Of a stretch of DNA of 15,316 nt, positions 1-6,127 are shown piece by piece. The stretch spans positions 1 through 15,316 of the forward strand of contig CAMDOY010000045.1 in the NCBI GenBank assembly GCA_945903655.1, read 5' to 3'. Both the position numbers and the translations under genes were made by a program. Within the stretch, counting starts at the first letter, position 1. The number at the start of each line of letters is the position of its first letter. A model generated the notes under the pieces. The model did no database searches. It was given only the letters and a program-made list of their open reading frames with translations, and had not been told where the DNA came from. This DNA comes from Rhizobium sp. Q54 (GTDB lineage Bacteria > Pseudomonadota > Alphaproteobacteria > Rhizobiales > Beijerinckiaceae).

Positions 1-431
1 CCTACCATGTGGGCACGATGATCGAGCTGCCCCGCGCCGCGCTGCTCGCCGCCGACATCGCGAAGACGGCGGAGTTCTTCTCCTTCGGCACCAACGATCT
101 GACCCAGACGACCCTGGGCATTTCGCGCGACGACGCCGCCTCGTTCCTCGGCTCCTACACCCAGAAGGGCATCCTGCCCTCTGATCCCTTCGTGACGCTG
201 GATCAGGAAGGGGTTGGTGAACTCGTGAAGATCGCCACTGAGCGTGGCCGCGCCACAAGGCCCGACATCAAGCTGGGCATCTGCGGCGAGCATGGGGGCG
301 ATCCCGCCTCCATCGCTTTCTGCGAGAAAGCGGGCCTTGATTACGTCTCCTGCTCGCCCTTCCGCGTGCCCATCGCCCGGCTTGCGGCGGCGCAGGCGGC
401 GCTGGGCAAGAAGGCCTCGAGCACCGCATGA
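1..431 (+). CDS. ppdK: Pyruvate, phosphate dikinase, C-terminal end (5' partial)
   Basis: Only the last 142 codons are in the window; the reading frame is open through the left edge (first full codon at 3). PPDK interconverts pyruvate, ATP and Pi with phosphoenolpyruvate, AMP and PPi in the cytoplasm. What is visible is the end of the PEP/pyruvate-binding TIM-barrel domain. It carries the motif GTMIELPRA with the substrate/metal-binding Glu, the motif FSFGTNDLTQ with the conserved Asn-Asp pair, and near the end GICGEHGGDP, whose Cys is the family's catalytic acid. The tail YVSCSPFRVPIARLAAAQAA is the usual C-terminus of PPDK rather than of PtsI or PpsA. The stop TGA overlaps the next gene's ATG (ATGA), implying translational coupling. 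I see no break in the visible part. The identification is firm; choosing PPDK over the related PEP synthase rests on the GEHGG context and the C-terminal sequence. Confidence 0.95.
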   Translation, partial: YHVGTMIELPRAALLAADIAKTAEFFSFGTNDLTQTTLGISRDDAASFLGSYTQKGILPSDPFVTLDQEGVGELVKIATERGRATRPDIKLGICGEHGGDPASIAFCEKAGLDYVSCSPFRVPIARLAAAQAALGKKASSTA

Positions 432-703
432 TCGCGCTCACCACGAGCGTCATCTATACGGCGGCCATGGCCGCCGCCGGGCTCGCCCTTGGGGTGGCGA
501 GCCTCGCCTGGCCCGAGATCCATGACGGCCCTGTGCCGCCCTTGATGACGCTGATCGGCGTGTCCTTCGTGTTTGATCTCGCGCTGATGGGCGCGGCGGC
601 GCGCGGATTGACCGATGTGATGCCCATGAATGGCCGCATCGTCGGCTTCCTGGCGGGGGCGCTGATCTATCTGGGCGTGCGCCTCGCGCTGGCGCCTGCC
701 TGA
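428..703 (+). CDS. Small integral membrane protein, unknown function
   Basis: A 91-residue protein starting at an ATG that overlaps the ppdK stop by 4 bp, so probably translated from the ppdK message by coupling. It is very hydrophobic: a first segment at about residues 5-28 (AAMAAAGLALGVASLAW), a second at about 37-60 (MTLIGVSFVFDLALMGAAA) and a third at about 70-88 (IVGFLAGALIYLGVRLALA), with a short polar loop WPEIHDGPVPP between the first two. This pattern suggests two or three membrane spans. I do not recognise a family and assign no function. The reading frame is supported by the coupling overlap, the sustained hydrophobic pattern and a following 129-bp gap without a competing ORF. Confidence 0.7.
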   Translation: MIALTTSVIYTAAMAAAGLALGVASLAWPEIHDGPVPPLMTLIGVSFVFDLALMGAAARGLTDVMPMNGRIVGFLAGALIYLGVRLALAPA

Positions 704-794
704 GGCGCTGCTCCATTTTGAAACGCCCTGTCGGCGTGTGCGGTAACCCCTCCTCAAGCATGAACGGGCATTGCTGAGCATAGCCCGGTGGAAG

Positions 795-811
795 CGTCCG
801 TTGGGCGGACG
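795..811 (+). other. Leader hairpin before the SleB-type gene
   Basis: A perfect 6-bp stem (CGTCCG at 795-800, CGGACG at 806-811) with loop TTGGG, followed by the T-rich stretch TCTCTGTTTG. It lies 21 bp before the chosen ATG. It could be a weak terminator for the ppdK message or a 5' UTR hairpin. Its presence argues mildly against translation starting at the upstream in-frame GTG (788). The rest of 704-832 shows nothing I can name. Confidence 0.3.
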
Positions 812-832
812 TCTCTGTTTGCGTGGGGTCGT

Positions 833-2071
833 ATGCGTCGGTCAGGTCTCACATGGGCGGTTGGGGTCGTCGCCCCCTGGTGCCTCGGACTGGGGCTTGT
901 CGTGTCCTTCACCGCCGACGCGGGGACTGAGGCCTCCATCGGCGCGAGCCTGGCGCAACTGACCTCCCGCGCCCCTCCCGTTCCGCTCGATCTCATCGCC
1001 GCGACCGGCGCCAACCAGCAGCGCCCCGCGTTCTCCCGCCTGCCCATGGACGCCGTGACCCTCGCCACCCTCGCCATCGGCGATCCCGACGATCTCAGGG
1101 CCGTCTCCGACGAGGAGGAGCCGCGCGCCGACCTCAAGCGCAACGCCTCCCAGTTTCCGGTGCTGGACAGCAGCAACAAGGGCGATCCCGTGGTGGGCCT
1201 GCGCCCGACCTTCGACACCAAGCTGCGTCAAAGGGGCGGCCTCGCCCGCTGGCAGGCTTCGGAACTCATGTTCAACGCGCAGGAATATCTGGCCTTTGAG
1301 GGCTTCGCGCCGGCTGGCGGCCTGGCGCCGGGTCCCGATTCCGTGGCGCGATTCGAATCTGACGAAAGGGCCGTCGGCTCCACCCTGCCTGAGCAGGGCG
1401 GCGCCTCCACCGGATCGTCCGGCTCCTCCCCGACCTTGCGGGTGGCCACCGCCGCGCCGCGCCCCCGCTCGCGTGATGGCGCCACGCCCGCCGTGCCACG
1501 CGCGGTGGCGCTGGCGTCCTCCACCCCGGCGGCCCTTGTCCAGACGCCCGTGCAGATCGTGGCGGCGACCGGAACGCCCGTGCGCGTGCAGACGCCGCAA
1601 GCCAGCGTCGCCCCCGTGGCAGCCCCGCAGCGGCCCAACTACGCCGCCCTGATCGAGCAGGATCGGGCGCGGGAGGAGAAATGTCTGGCTGAGGCCATCT
1701 ATTTCGAGGCCCGCAGCGAGCCGGAGGAAGGGCAGGCGGCGGTCGCCCAGGTGGTGCTCAACCGCGTGGGCAGCGGGCTCTATCCCACCACCATCTGCGG
1801 CGTGGTCTACCAGAACCGCCATCGCTATAACGCCTGCCAGTTCTCCTTCGCCTGCGAGGGCAGGGCCCTGCGGATCACCGAGCCCGAACCCTGGCGCATG
1901 GCCACCCGCATCGCCCGCGCGGTGCTGGACGGGAAAACCTATGTGGCGGATGTCGGCAACTCCACCCATTATCACGCGACCTATGTGCGCCCCTACTGGG
2001 CCAAGGCGCTCAAGAAGATGGACAAGATCGGGACGCATATCTTCTACAAGCTGCGTCCGGGGCAGACGTGA
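833..2071 (+). CDS. Exported SleB-type cell wall hydrolase (Hydrolase_2 domain)
   Basis: Encodes 412 residues from the ATG at 833. The N-terminus (MRRSGLTWAVGVVAPWCLGLG onward) has two Arg and a long hydrophobic stretch, a signal peptide or signal anchor. An in-frame GTG at 788 would add 15 residues in front of this signal, so ATG 833 is preferred. Residues about 30-280 are a low-complexity region rich in Ala, Pro, Thr, Ser and Val with no recognised domain. The last 130 residues are a SleB/Hydrolase_2 domain: EEKCLAEAIYFEARSE with the family's catalytic Glu, then QAAVAQVVLNRV, YNACQFSFACEG, THYHATYVRPYWA and the end motif KIGTHIFYK. The family includes Bacillus spore-cortex lytic enzymes; in Gram-negatives that form no spores the role is inferred to be periplasmic peptidoglycan cleavage. 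Four Cys (KC, IC, AC, AC) in the domain could form disulfides. An intrinsic terminator follows at 2177-2202. Confidence 0.88.
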   Translation: MRRSGLTWAVGVVAPWCLGLGLVVSFTADAGTEASIGASLAQLTSRAPPVPLDLIAATGANQQRPAFSRLPMDAVTLATLAIGDPDDLRAVSDEEEPRADLKRNASQFPVLDSSNKGDPVVGLRPTFDTKLRQRGGLARWQASELMFNAQEYLAFEGFAPAGGLAPGPDSVARFESDERAVGSTLPEQGGASTGSSGSSPTLRVATAAPRPRSRDGATPAVPRAVALASSTPAALVQTPVQIVAATGTPVRVQTPQASVAPVAAPQRPNYAALIEQDRAREEKCLAEAIYFEARSEPEEGQAAVAQVVLNRVGSGLYPTTICGVVYQNRHRYNACQFSFACEGRALRITEPEPWRMATRIARAVLDGKTYVADVGNSTHYHATYVRPYWAKALKKMDKIGTHIFYKLRPGQT

Positions 2072-2104
2072 ATCGGCGCTATGTGACAGTTTCAAAACAT
2101 TTAC

Positions 2105-2135
2105 TGGACATTCCCTCGCGTCCACCCTATCTAAT
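2105..2135 (+). promoter_or_regulatory. Candidate upstream nadA promoter (P1)
   Basis: TGGACA at 2105-2110 matches the sigma-70 -35 hexamer in 5 of 6 positions. Two overlapping -10 candidates follow: TATCTA at 2128-2133 (17-bp spacer) and TCTAAT at 2130-2135 (5/6 match, 19-bp spacer). Either would place the start point inside the first dyad site. A transcript from here would cross the terminator at 2177-2202 before nadA, so P1 only makes sense if that hairpin is conditional. Confidence 0.35.
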
Positions 2136-2152
2136 GCTCGCCTAGAGTATAA
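2132..2152 (+). promoter_or_regulatory. nadA leader operator-like dyad, site 1
   Basis: A 21-bp dyad: half-site TAATGCTC, spacer GCCTA, half-site GAGTATAA. The core is ATGCTC-N5-GAGTAT. The same core occurs in reverse orientation at 2211-2231, 79 bp away centre to centre. The dyad form and the pairing in front of an NAD biosynthesis gene point to a dimeric repressor. A regulator named NadQ has been predicted for NAD biosynthesis genes in alphaproteobacteria; that it binds here is inference, as I cannot compare its motif. Confidence 0.6.
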
Positions 2153-2176
2153 GGGATGGCCCCGGGGCCGCAGACT

Positions 2177-2202
2177 CTCGCCAAAAGCGGCGAGGTTTTT
2201 TT
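2177..2202 (+). terminator. Intrinsic terminator in the SleB-nadA gap
   Basis: A perfect 6-bp GC stem CTCGCC (2177-2182) / GGCGAG (2189-2194), loop AAAAGC, followed by G and seven T (2196-2202). This is the clearest plus-strand terminator in the left half. The simple reading is termination of the upstream hydrolase gene 105 bp after its stop. Its position between the two matching dyad sites also allows it to act as an attenuator in a nadA leader. Confidence 0.75.
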
Positions 2203-2210
2203 GATCCCCC

Positions 2211-2231
2211 TTATACTCAAATCGAGCATAA
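2211..2231 (+). promoter_or_regulatory. nadA leader operator-like dyad, site 2, overlapping a -10-like box
   Basis: A 21-bp dyad: half-site TTATACTC, spacer AAATC, half-site GAGCATAA; the half-sites match at 7 of 8 positions. Read on the opposite strand its core is ATGCTC-N5-GAGTAT, identical to site 1. TATACT at 2212-2217 (5/6 to the -10 consensus) lies inside it, so a bound repressor would cover a proximal promoter (P2), though no good -35 box is seen 16-18 bp upstream. The nadA ribosome binding site AGGAGGG (2234-2240) follows directly. Confidence 0.6.
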
Positions 2232-2244
2232 GTAGGAGGGCGTC

Positions 2245-3321
2245 ATGACTGCTTCAAGCCTCATCCTGGATCGTCCGGCGATTCGAACCGCCGCGCCGTC
2301 GGGCCGCTTTCCGATCCTGCCAAGGCCGGACCTCACCTGGACGCCCGAGGTCGAGCGCGCCACCGCCCATCTCTACGAGAAGGTGAAGGCGGTCATGCCG
2401 CCGGTCGAGTGGCCCTTCCATGCGCCCTATGTGAAGGCGATCAACGAGCTGAAGAAGGTCCGCAACGCCGTCATCCTCGCCCATAACTACCAGACGCCCG
2501 AGATCTACCATTGCGTGGCCGATGTGGTGGGTGATTCGCTGCAACTCGCCCGCCTCGCCGCCTCTTCGACGGCGGATGTGATCATTCAGGGCGGCGTGCA
2601 TTTCATGGCCGAGACCTCCAAGATCCTCAGCCCCGAGAAGACCGTGCTAATCCCCGACAGCAAGGCTGGCTGCTCGCTGGCGGCCTCGATCACCGGCGCG
2701 GATGTGCGCGCCCTGCGCGCCGCCTATCCCGGCGTGCCCGTGGTGGCCTATGTGAACACCTCGGCCGATGTGAAGGCGGAGGTCGACATCTGCTGCACCT
2801 CCTCCAACGCCCTGCGGGTGGTGGAGAGCCTGGGCGTCGACCGGGTCATCTTCGTGCCCGACCGCTTCCTCGCCCAGAATGTGCAGGCCCAGACCAAGGT
2901 GCAGATCATTGCCTGGACCGGCGCCTGCGAGGTGCATGAGCGCTTTACCCCCGAGGAACTGCTGCGGGTCCGCGCCGACGATCCCTCCATCAAGATCATC
3001 GCCCATCCCGAATGCCCGCGCGAAGTGGTCGAGGTCTCGGACTTCTCCGGCTCGACGGCGGCCATGATCGATTATGTGAAGACCAACCGCCCCGCCCGGG
3101 TGGTTCTGGTGACCGAGTGCTCCATGGCCGACAATGTGGCGGCGGAGACGGCGGGGGTCACCGAATTCATGCGCCCCTGCAACCTCTGCCCCCACATGAA
3201 GCGCATCACCCTGCCCAAGATCCTCGACAGCCTCCTGACCATGGGCGAGGAAGTCGTGATCGACCCGGCCATCGCCGCCCGCGCCCGCGCCAGCGTCCAG
3301 CGGATGATCGATCTGGGCTGA
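2245..3321 (+). CDS. nadA: Quinolinate synthase NadA
   Basis: A 358-residue cytoplasmic enzyme that condenses iminoaspartate with dihydroxyacetone phosphate to quinolinate in de novo NAD synthesis. The start ATG has a strong ribosome binding site (AGGAGGG, 2234-2240). Family motifs are intact: NAVILAHNYQTPEI at about 74-87, GDSLQLAR at 96-103, GGVHFMAETSKIL at about 116-128, PDSKAGCSLA at 137-146, WTGACEVHERF at 224-234, HPECPREV at 254-261, GSTAAM at 269-274 and CNLCPHMKRITL at 312-323. The likely 4Fe-4S ligands are Cys143, Cys228 and one of Cys312/Cys315, by analogy with the three ligands known for NadA. Length is normal for the proteobacterial form. Unlike the common nadABC arrangement, neither nadB nor nadC is next to it; the following gene is 150 bp away and unrelated. 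Regulation is suggested by the paired dyad sites in the leader. Confidence 0.97.
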   Translation: MTASSLILDRPAIRTAAPSGRFPILPRPDLTWTPEVERATAHLYEKVKAVMPPVEWPFHAPYVKAINELKKVRNAVILAHNYQTPEIYHCVADVVGDSLQLARLAASSTADVIIQGGVHFMAETSKILSPEKTVLIPDSKAGCSLAASITGADVRALRAAYPGVPVVAYVNTSADVKAEVDICCTSSNALRVVESLGVDRVIFVPDRFLAQNVQAQTKVQIIAWTGACEVHERFTPEELLRVRADDPSIKIIAHPECPREVVEVSDFSGSTAAMIDYVKTNRPARVVLVTECSMADNVAAETAGVTEFMRPCNLCPHMKRITLPKILDSLLTMGEEVVIDPAIAARARASVQRMIDLG

Positions 3322-3345
3322 GGCGGGGCGCTTTGCGGGGATCTG

Positions 3346-3376
3346 CGGGGAAGGCGCGCGCGCAGGCCTTGCCCCG
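3346..3376 (+). terminator. GC hairpin after nadA
   Basis: Imperfect inverted repeat starting 24 bp after the nadA stop: CGGGGAAGGC (3346-3355) pairs with GCCTT-G-CCCCG (3366-3376), ten pairs with one bulged G, loop of ten bases. There is no T run, so any termination would be of the U-poor or Rho-assisted kind. The rest of the 3322-3475 gap shows no clear promoter; TATGCT at 3406-3411 is only a weak -10 candidate for the next gene. Confidence 0.35.
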
Positions 3377-3475
3377 GGGGCTCAAAACGGCCATGTTCGC
3401 AGCAGAATATGCTGGCTATTGCGCCGGTTCGCCAGCGGGCTTGTCTCGCGGCGCCCGATCAGAAAGACGGTTCAG

Positions 3476-5239
3476 GTGTCGTTCAAGGTTTCGCTCGTTT
3501 CCCTCCGCAAGGCGCTCGCCTGCGTGCTGCTGTTTTCCGCCCCTGTCGCCATGGGCGAGGCCAGCGCCCAGACGCGCCGCAGCGTGGCCGTGGGCTCCCC
3601 CTTCGAGGTCAGCTCCAGCCCGGCGGGCAATTATCTGGCGGCGCTCATCGCGGGCGCGGATCGCGACACTCTCGCCGCCTCCACCTATTTTCGCGAGGCG
3701 CTGCGGTACGATCCCAACAATCGCGAGCTGATGGAGCGGGCCTTCATCGCCTCGCTCTCCAACGGCAACATGCGCGAATCCTTCACCCTCGCCGAACGCA
3801 TCCTGCGCGGCGACCAGAAGAACGGCCTCGCCCATCTCACCCTCGCCACCCGCGCCATCAAGGCCAAGCAATGGCAGTCCGCGCGCGACTCCCTCAACAA
3901 ATCCGGCGGTGGCCGCCAGCGCGACATCACCGCCATCCTGCTCAACGCCTGGACCTATGCGGGGCAGGGCGAGGGCAAGCGGGCCATCGATATGCTGGAC
4001 CGCATCAGGGATGACCGGTTCACCGGCTTTCGCGATTTTCACGCGGGGCTCCTGCTCGATCTGCTCGGCAATGGCGCGGAGGCTGGCAAGCGCCTGAAAT
4101 CGGCCTATGAGGGCGAGAAGACGAGCCTGCGGGTGGTCGACGCCTATGGCCGCCATCTTGCGCGTCGGGGCGAGCGCGAGGAGGCGAAGGCCGTGTATCA
4201 GGCCTTCGACCGCCTTCTGCCGCGTCACCCCATCATTCGCGCGGCCCTGAGCGCGCTGGAGGCCAACAAGCCCCTCGAACCCCTCGTGCGCAACGCGGGC
4301 GCGGGCGCGGCGGAGGTCTTCTATGGGCTGGGCGCCGTGGGCGGGCAGCAGAATGATTCGCTGGCGGCCATGGTCTATCTGCGCATGGCGCTGCATCTGG
4401 AGCCCGACCATGGTCTGGCGGTCATCACTCTCGCCGATATTTTCGAGCGTCTGAAGCGCTATGAGCGCGCCCTCGACGTCTACGAAATGATCCCCGAGAA
4501 ATCGCCGCTGCGCGCCAATGCGCAGATCCAGTCCGGCCTGATTCTGGAATCCATGGGCCGGTCAGATGAGGCCCTGAAGCATCTGCAAGCCATCGTCGCC
4601 GATGAGCCCAAGGATATCGAGGCCGTGACGGCGCTCGCCAATCTGCAACGCGCGCGCAAGGAATTCGCCGAGGCCGCCAAGACCTACACGCGCGTGATTG
4701 ATCTGATCGGACCGCCCGCGCGCGGCGACTGGACCCTGTTCTACTTCCGCGGCATCGTTTACGAGCGCTCGAAGCAATGGCCGCTGGCGGAAGCCGATTT
4801 TAAAAAGGCGCTGGAGCTTTTCCCTGAACAGCCGCTGGTGTTGAATTATCTGGGCTATTCCTGGGTCGATCAGAACATGAACCTGGAGGAGGGCCTGCGC
4901 CTGCTGCGCCGCGCCGTGCAACTGCGTCCCGATGACGGTTATATCATCGACAGCCTGGGCTGGGCCCACTACCGCATGGGCCGTTTCGAAGAGGCCTTGC
5001 GCGAACTCGAGCGCGCCATCGAGCTGAAGCCCGGCGATCCCGTCATCAACGACCATCTGGGCGATGTCTATTGGCGCGTGGGCCGCAAGCTGGAAGCCTA
5101 TTTCCAGTGGAACCACGCCCGCGACCTCAAGCCCGAGCCGGAAGATCTCGAGCGCATTCTGAAGAAGATCGAGAGCGGTCTTGAAGATGCGCCCAAGCCC
5201 ACCTCCGCCGAGGCCGAGGCCAAGAAGAATGGCGGCTGA
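3476..5239 (+). CDS. Exported tetratricopeptide-repeat protein
   Basis: From the GTG at 3476 this encodes 587 residues. The frame stays open upstream to a TTG at 3419, but the GTG gives a standard signal peptide (MSFKVSLVSLRKALACVLLF, cleavage likely after GEASA), so the protein should be periplasmic or lipid-free outer-membrane associated. The mature part is helical repeats. An N-terminal part (NYLAALIAGADRDT, AASTYFREALRYDPNN, RELMERAFIASLSNG) is followed by clear 34-residue TPR units towards the C-terminus, for example WPLAEADFKKALELFP, LEEGLRLLRRAVQLRPDD, SLGWAHYRMGRFEEALRELE and HLGDVYWRVGRKLEAYFQW. The tail is charged (EAEAKKNGG). No enzymatic domain is visible; TPRs usually mediate protein contacts. 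The ispE start lies 15 bp after its stop, so the two are probably co-transcribed. Partner unknown; a role in envelope assembly is only a guess. Confidence 0.9.
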   Translation: MSFKVSLVSLRKALACVLLFSAPVAMGEASAQTRRSVAVGSPFEVSSSPAGNYLAALIAGADRDTLAASTYFREALRYDPNNRELMERAFIASLSNGNMRESFTLAERILRGDQKNGLAHLTLATRAIKAKQWQSARDSLNKSGGGRQRDITAILLNAWTYAGQGEGKRAIDMLDRIRDDRFTGFRDFHAGLLLDLLGNGAEAGKRLKSAYEGEKTSLRVVDAYGRHLARRGEREEAKAVYQAFDRLLPRHPIIRAALSALEANKPLEPLVRNAGAGAAEVFYGLGAVGGQQNDSLAAMVYLRMALHLEPDHGLAVITLADIFERLKRYERALDVYEMIPEKSPLRANAQIQSGLILESMGRSDEALKHLQAIVADEPKDIEAVTALANLQRARKEFAEAAKTYTRVIDLIGPPARGDWTLFYFRGIVYERSKQWPLAEADFKKALELFPEQPLVLNYLGYSWVDQNMNLEEGLRLLRRAVQLRPDDGYIIDSLGWAHYRMGRFEEALRELERAIELKPGDPVINDHLGDVYWRVGRKLEAYFQWNHARDLKPEPEDLERILKKIESGLEDAPKPTSAEAEAKKNGG

Positions 5240-5254
5240 GGCGCGCCGTTGCTC

Positions 5255-6121
5255 ATGCTGATCGACCGCGCCCTCGCCAAGATCAATCTCACCCTGCATA
5301 TCGAGGGGCGCAGGCCTGACGGCTGGCATGCGCTGGAAAGCCTCGTCTGCTTTGCGGGCAAGTCCGACGCGTTGACCCTGACCCCGGGCGGCGCCCTGTC
5401 GCTCACGGTCGATGGTCCCACCGCGATGGCGGCGGGGGATGGGGATGACAATCTGGTGCTGCGCGCCGCGCGCCATCTCGCGGGGCTGGTCCCGGGGCTC
5501 GCCATGGGCGCCTTCCATCTCACCAAGCGCCTGCCGGTGGCGGCGGGGGTTGGCGGCGGCTCCGCCGATGCAGCGGCGGCCCTGCGCTTGCTGGCGCAGG
5601 CCAATGGGCTTTCCATGGACGATGAACGGGTGATGGCGGCTGCGAGGGCCACGGGCGCCGATGTGCCGGTCTGCGTGGGCTCCAAAGCGCGCATGATGCG
5701 CGGCGTCGGCGGCGATCTTGGCCCCACCCTGCGCCTGCCGCCGCTCTTTGCAGTGCTCGTCAATCCCGGCGTGCCCGTGGAGACGAAATCGGTTTTCGCA
5801 CGCATTGGTCTGGCGCCGGGCCAGAGCCTGGGCGGCGGGGCCCATCCTGTGATTCCCGATGGCGTCTCCTTCGATCAGCTGCTGCCCCTGCTGCGCAAGG
5901 GCCGCAATGATATGGAGGATGCGGCGAGCATCGTCGCGCCGGTGATTGGCTCGGTGATCGCGGTCCTGTCGGCGGCGCGTGGGTGCAAGCTGGCGCGCAT
6001 GTCAGGCTCGGGCGCCACCTGTTTCGCCCTCTTCGAGACCTGCCACGCCGCGAGCAAGGCGGCCAAGGTCATCCGCCGGGATCACCCAATCTGGTGGGTG
6101 GCGGCGACCCTGCTGCGGTGA
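5255..6121 (+). CDS. ispE: 4-diphosphocytidyl-2-C-methyl-D-erythritol kinase IspE
   Basis: A 288-residue GHMP-family kinase of the MEP isoprenoid pathway; it phosphorylates the 2-hydroxyl of CDP-methylerythritol with ATP in the cytoplasm. Visible motifs: AKINLTL at 8-14 with the conserved Lys9, RPDGWHALESL at 20-30, the ATP-binding glycine-rich loop LPVAAGVGGGSADAA at 93-107, GADVPVC at 134-140 with the catalytic Asp136, and the C-terminal GHMP motif RMSGSGATCFALF. I chose ATG 5255; a TTG at 5249 would add two residues. No strong ribosome binding site is seen, consistent with coupling to the TPR gene 15 bp upstream. It converges on purB with only 6 bp between stop codons and no terminator between them. 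Together with the polyprenyl synthase at the right edge, it means two isoprenoid genes lie in this window. Confidence 0.96.
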   Translation: MLIDRALAKINLTLHIEGRRPDGWHALESLVCFAGKSDALTLTPGGALSLTVDGPTAMAAGDGDDNLVLRAARHLAGLVPGLAMGAFHLTKRLPVAAGVGGGSADAAAALRLLAQANGLSMDDERVMAAARATGADVPVCVGSKARMMRGVGGDLGPTLRLPPLFAVLVNPGVPVETKSVFARIGLAPGQSLGGGAHPVIPDGVSFDQLLPLLRKGRNDMEDAASIVAPVIGSVIAVLSAARGCKLARMSGSGATCFALFETCHAASKAAKVIRRDHPIWWVAATLLR

Positions 6122-6127
6122 GGCTTG

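Noticed and set aside
788..832. Upstream GTG start for the SleB-type protein
   Set aside because: It would place 15 non-hydrophobic residues before a normal signal sequence and put a hairpin inside the coding region; ATG 833 gives a standard N-terminus.
842..2125. Long minus-strand ORF (427 codons) opposite the SleB-type gene
   Set aside because: Its translation is Gly/Arg/His-rich without any family motif, and it is antisense to a gene with a clear domain. This is the usual shadow ORF of GC-rich DNA.
4562..5845. 427-codon minus-strand ORF over the TPR and ispE genes
   Set aside because: Antisense to intact TPR and GHMP kinase motifs; no start signal or domain.
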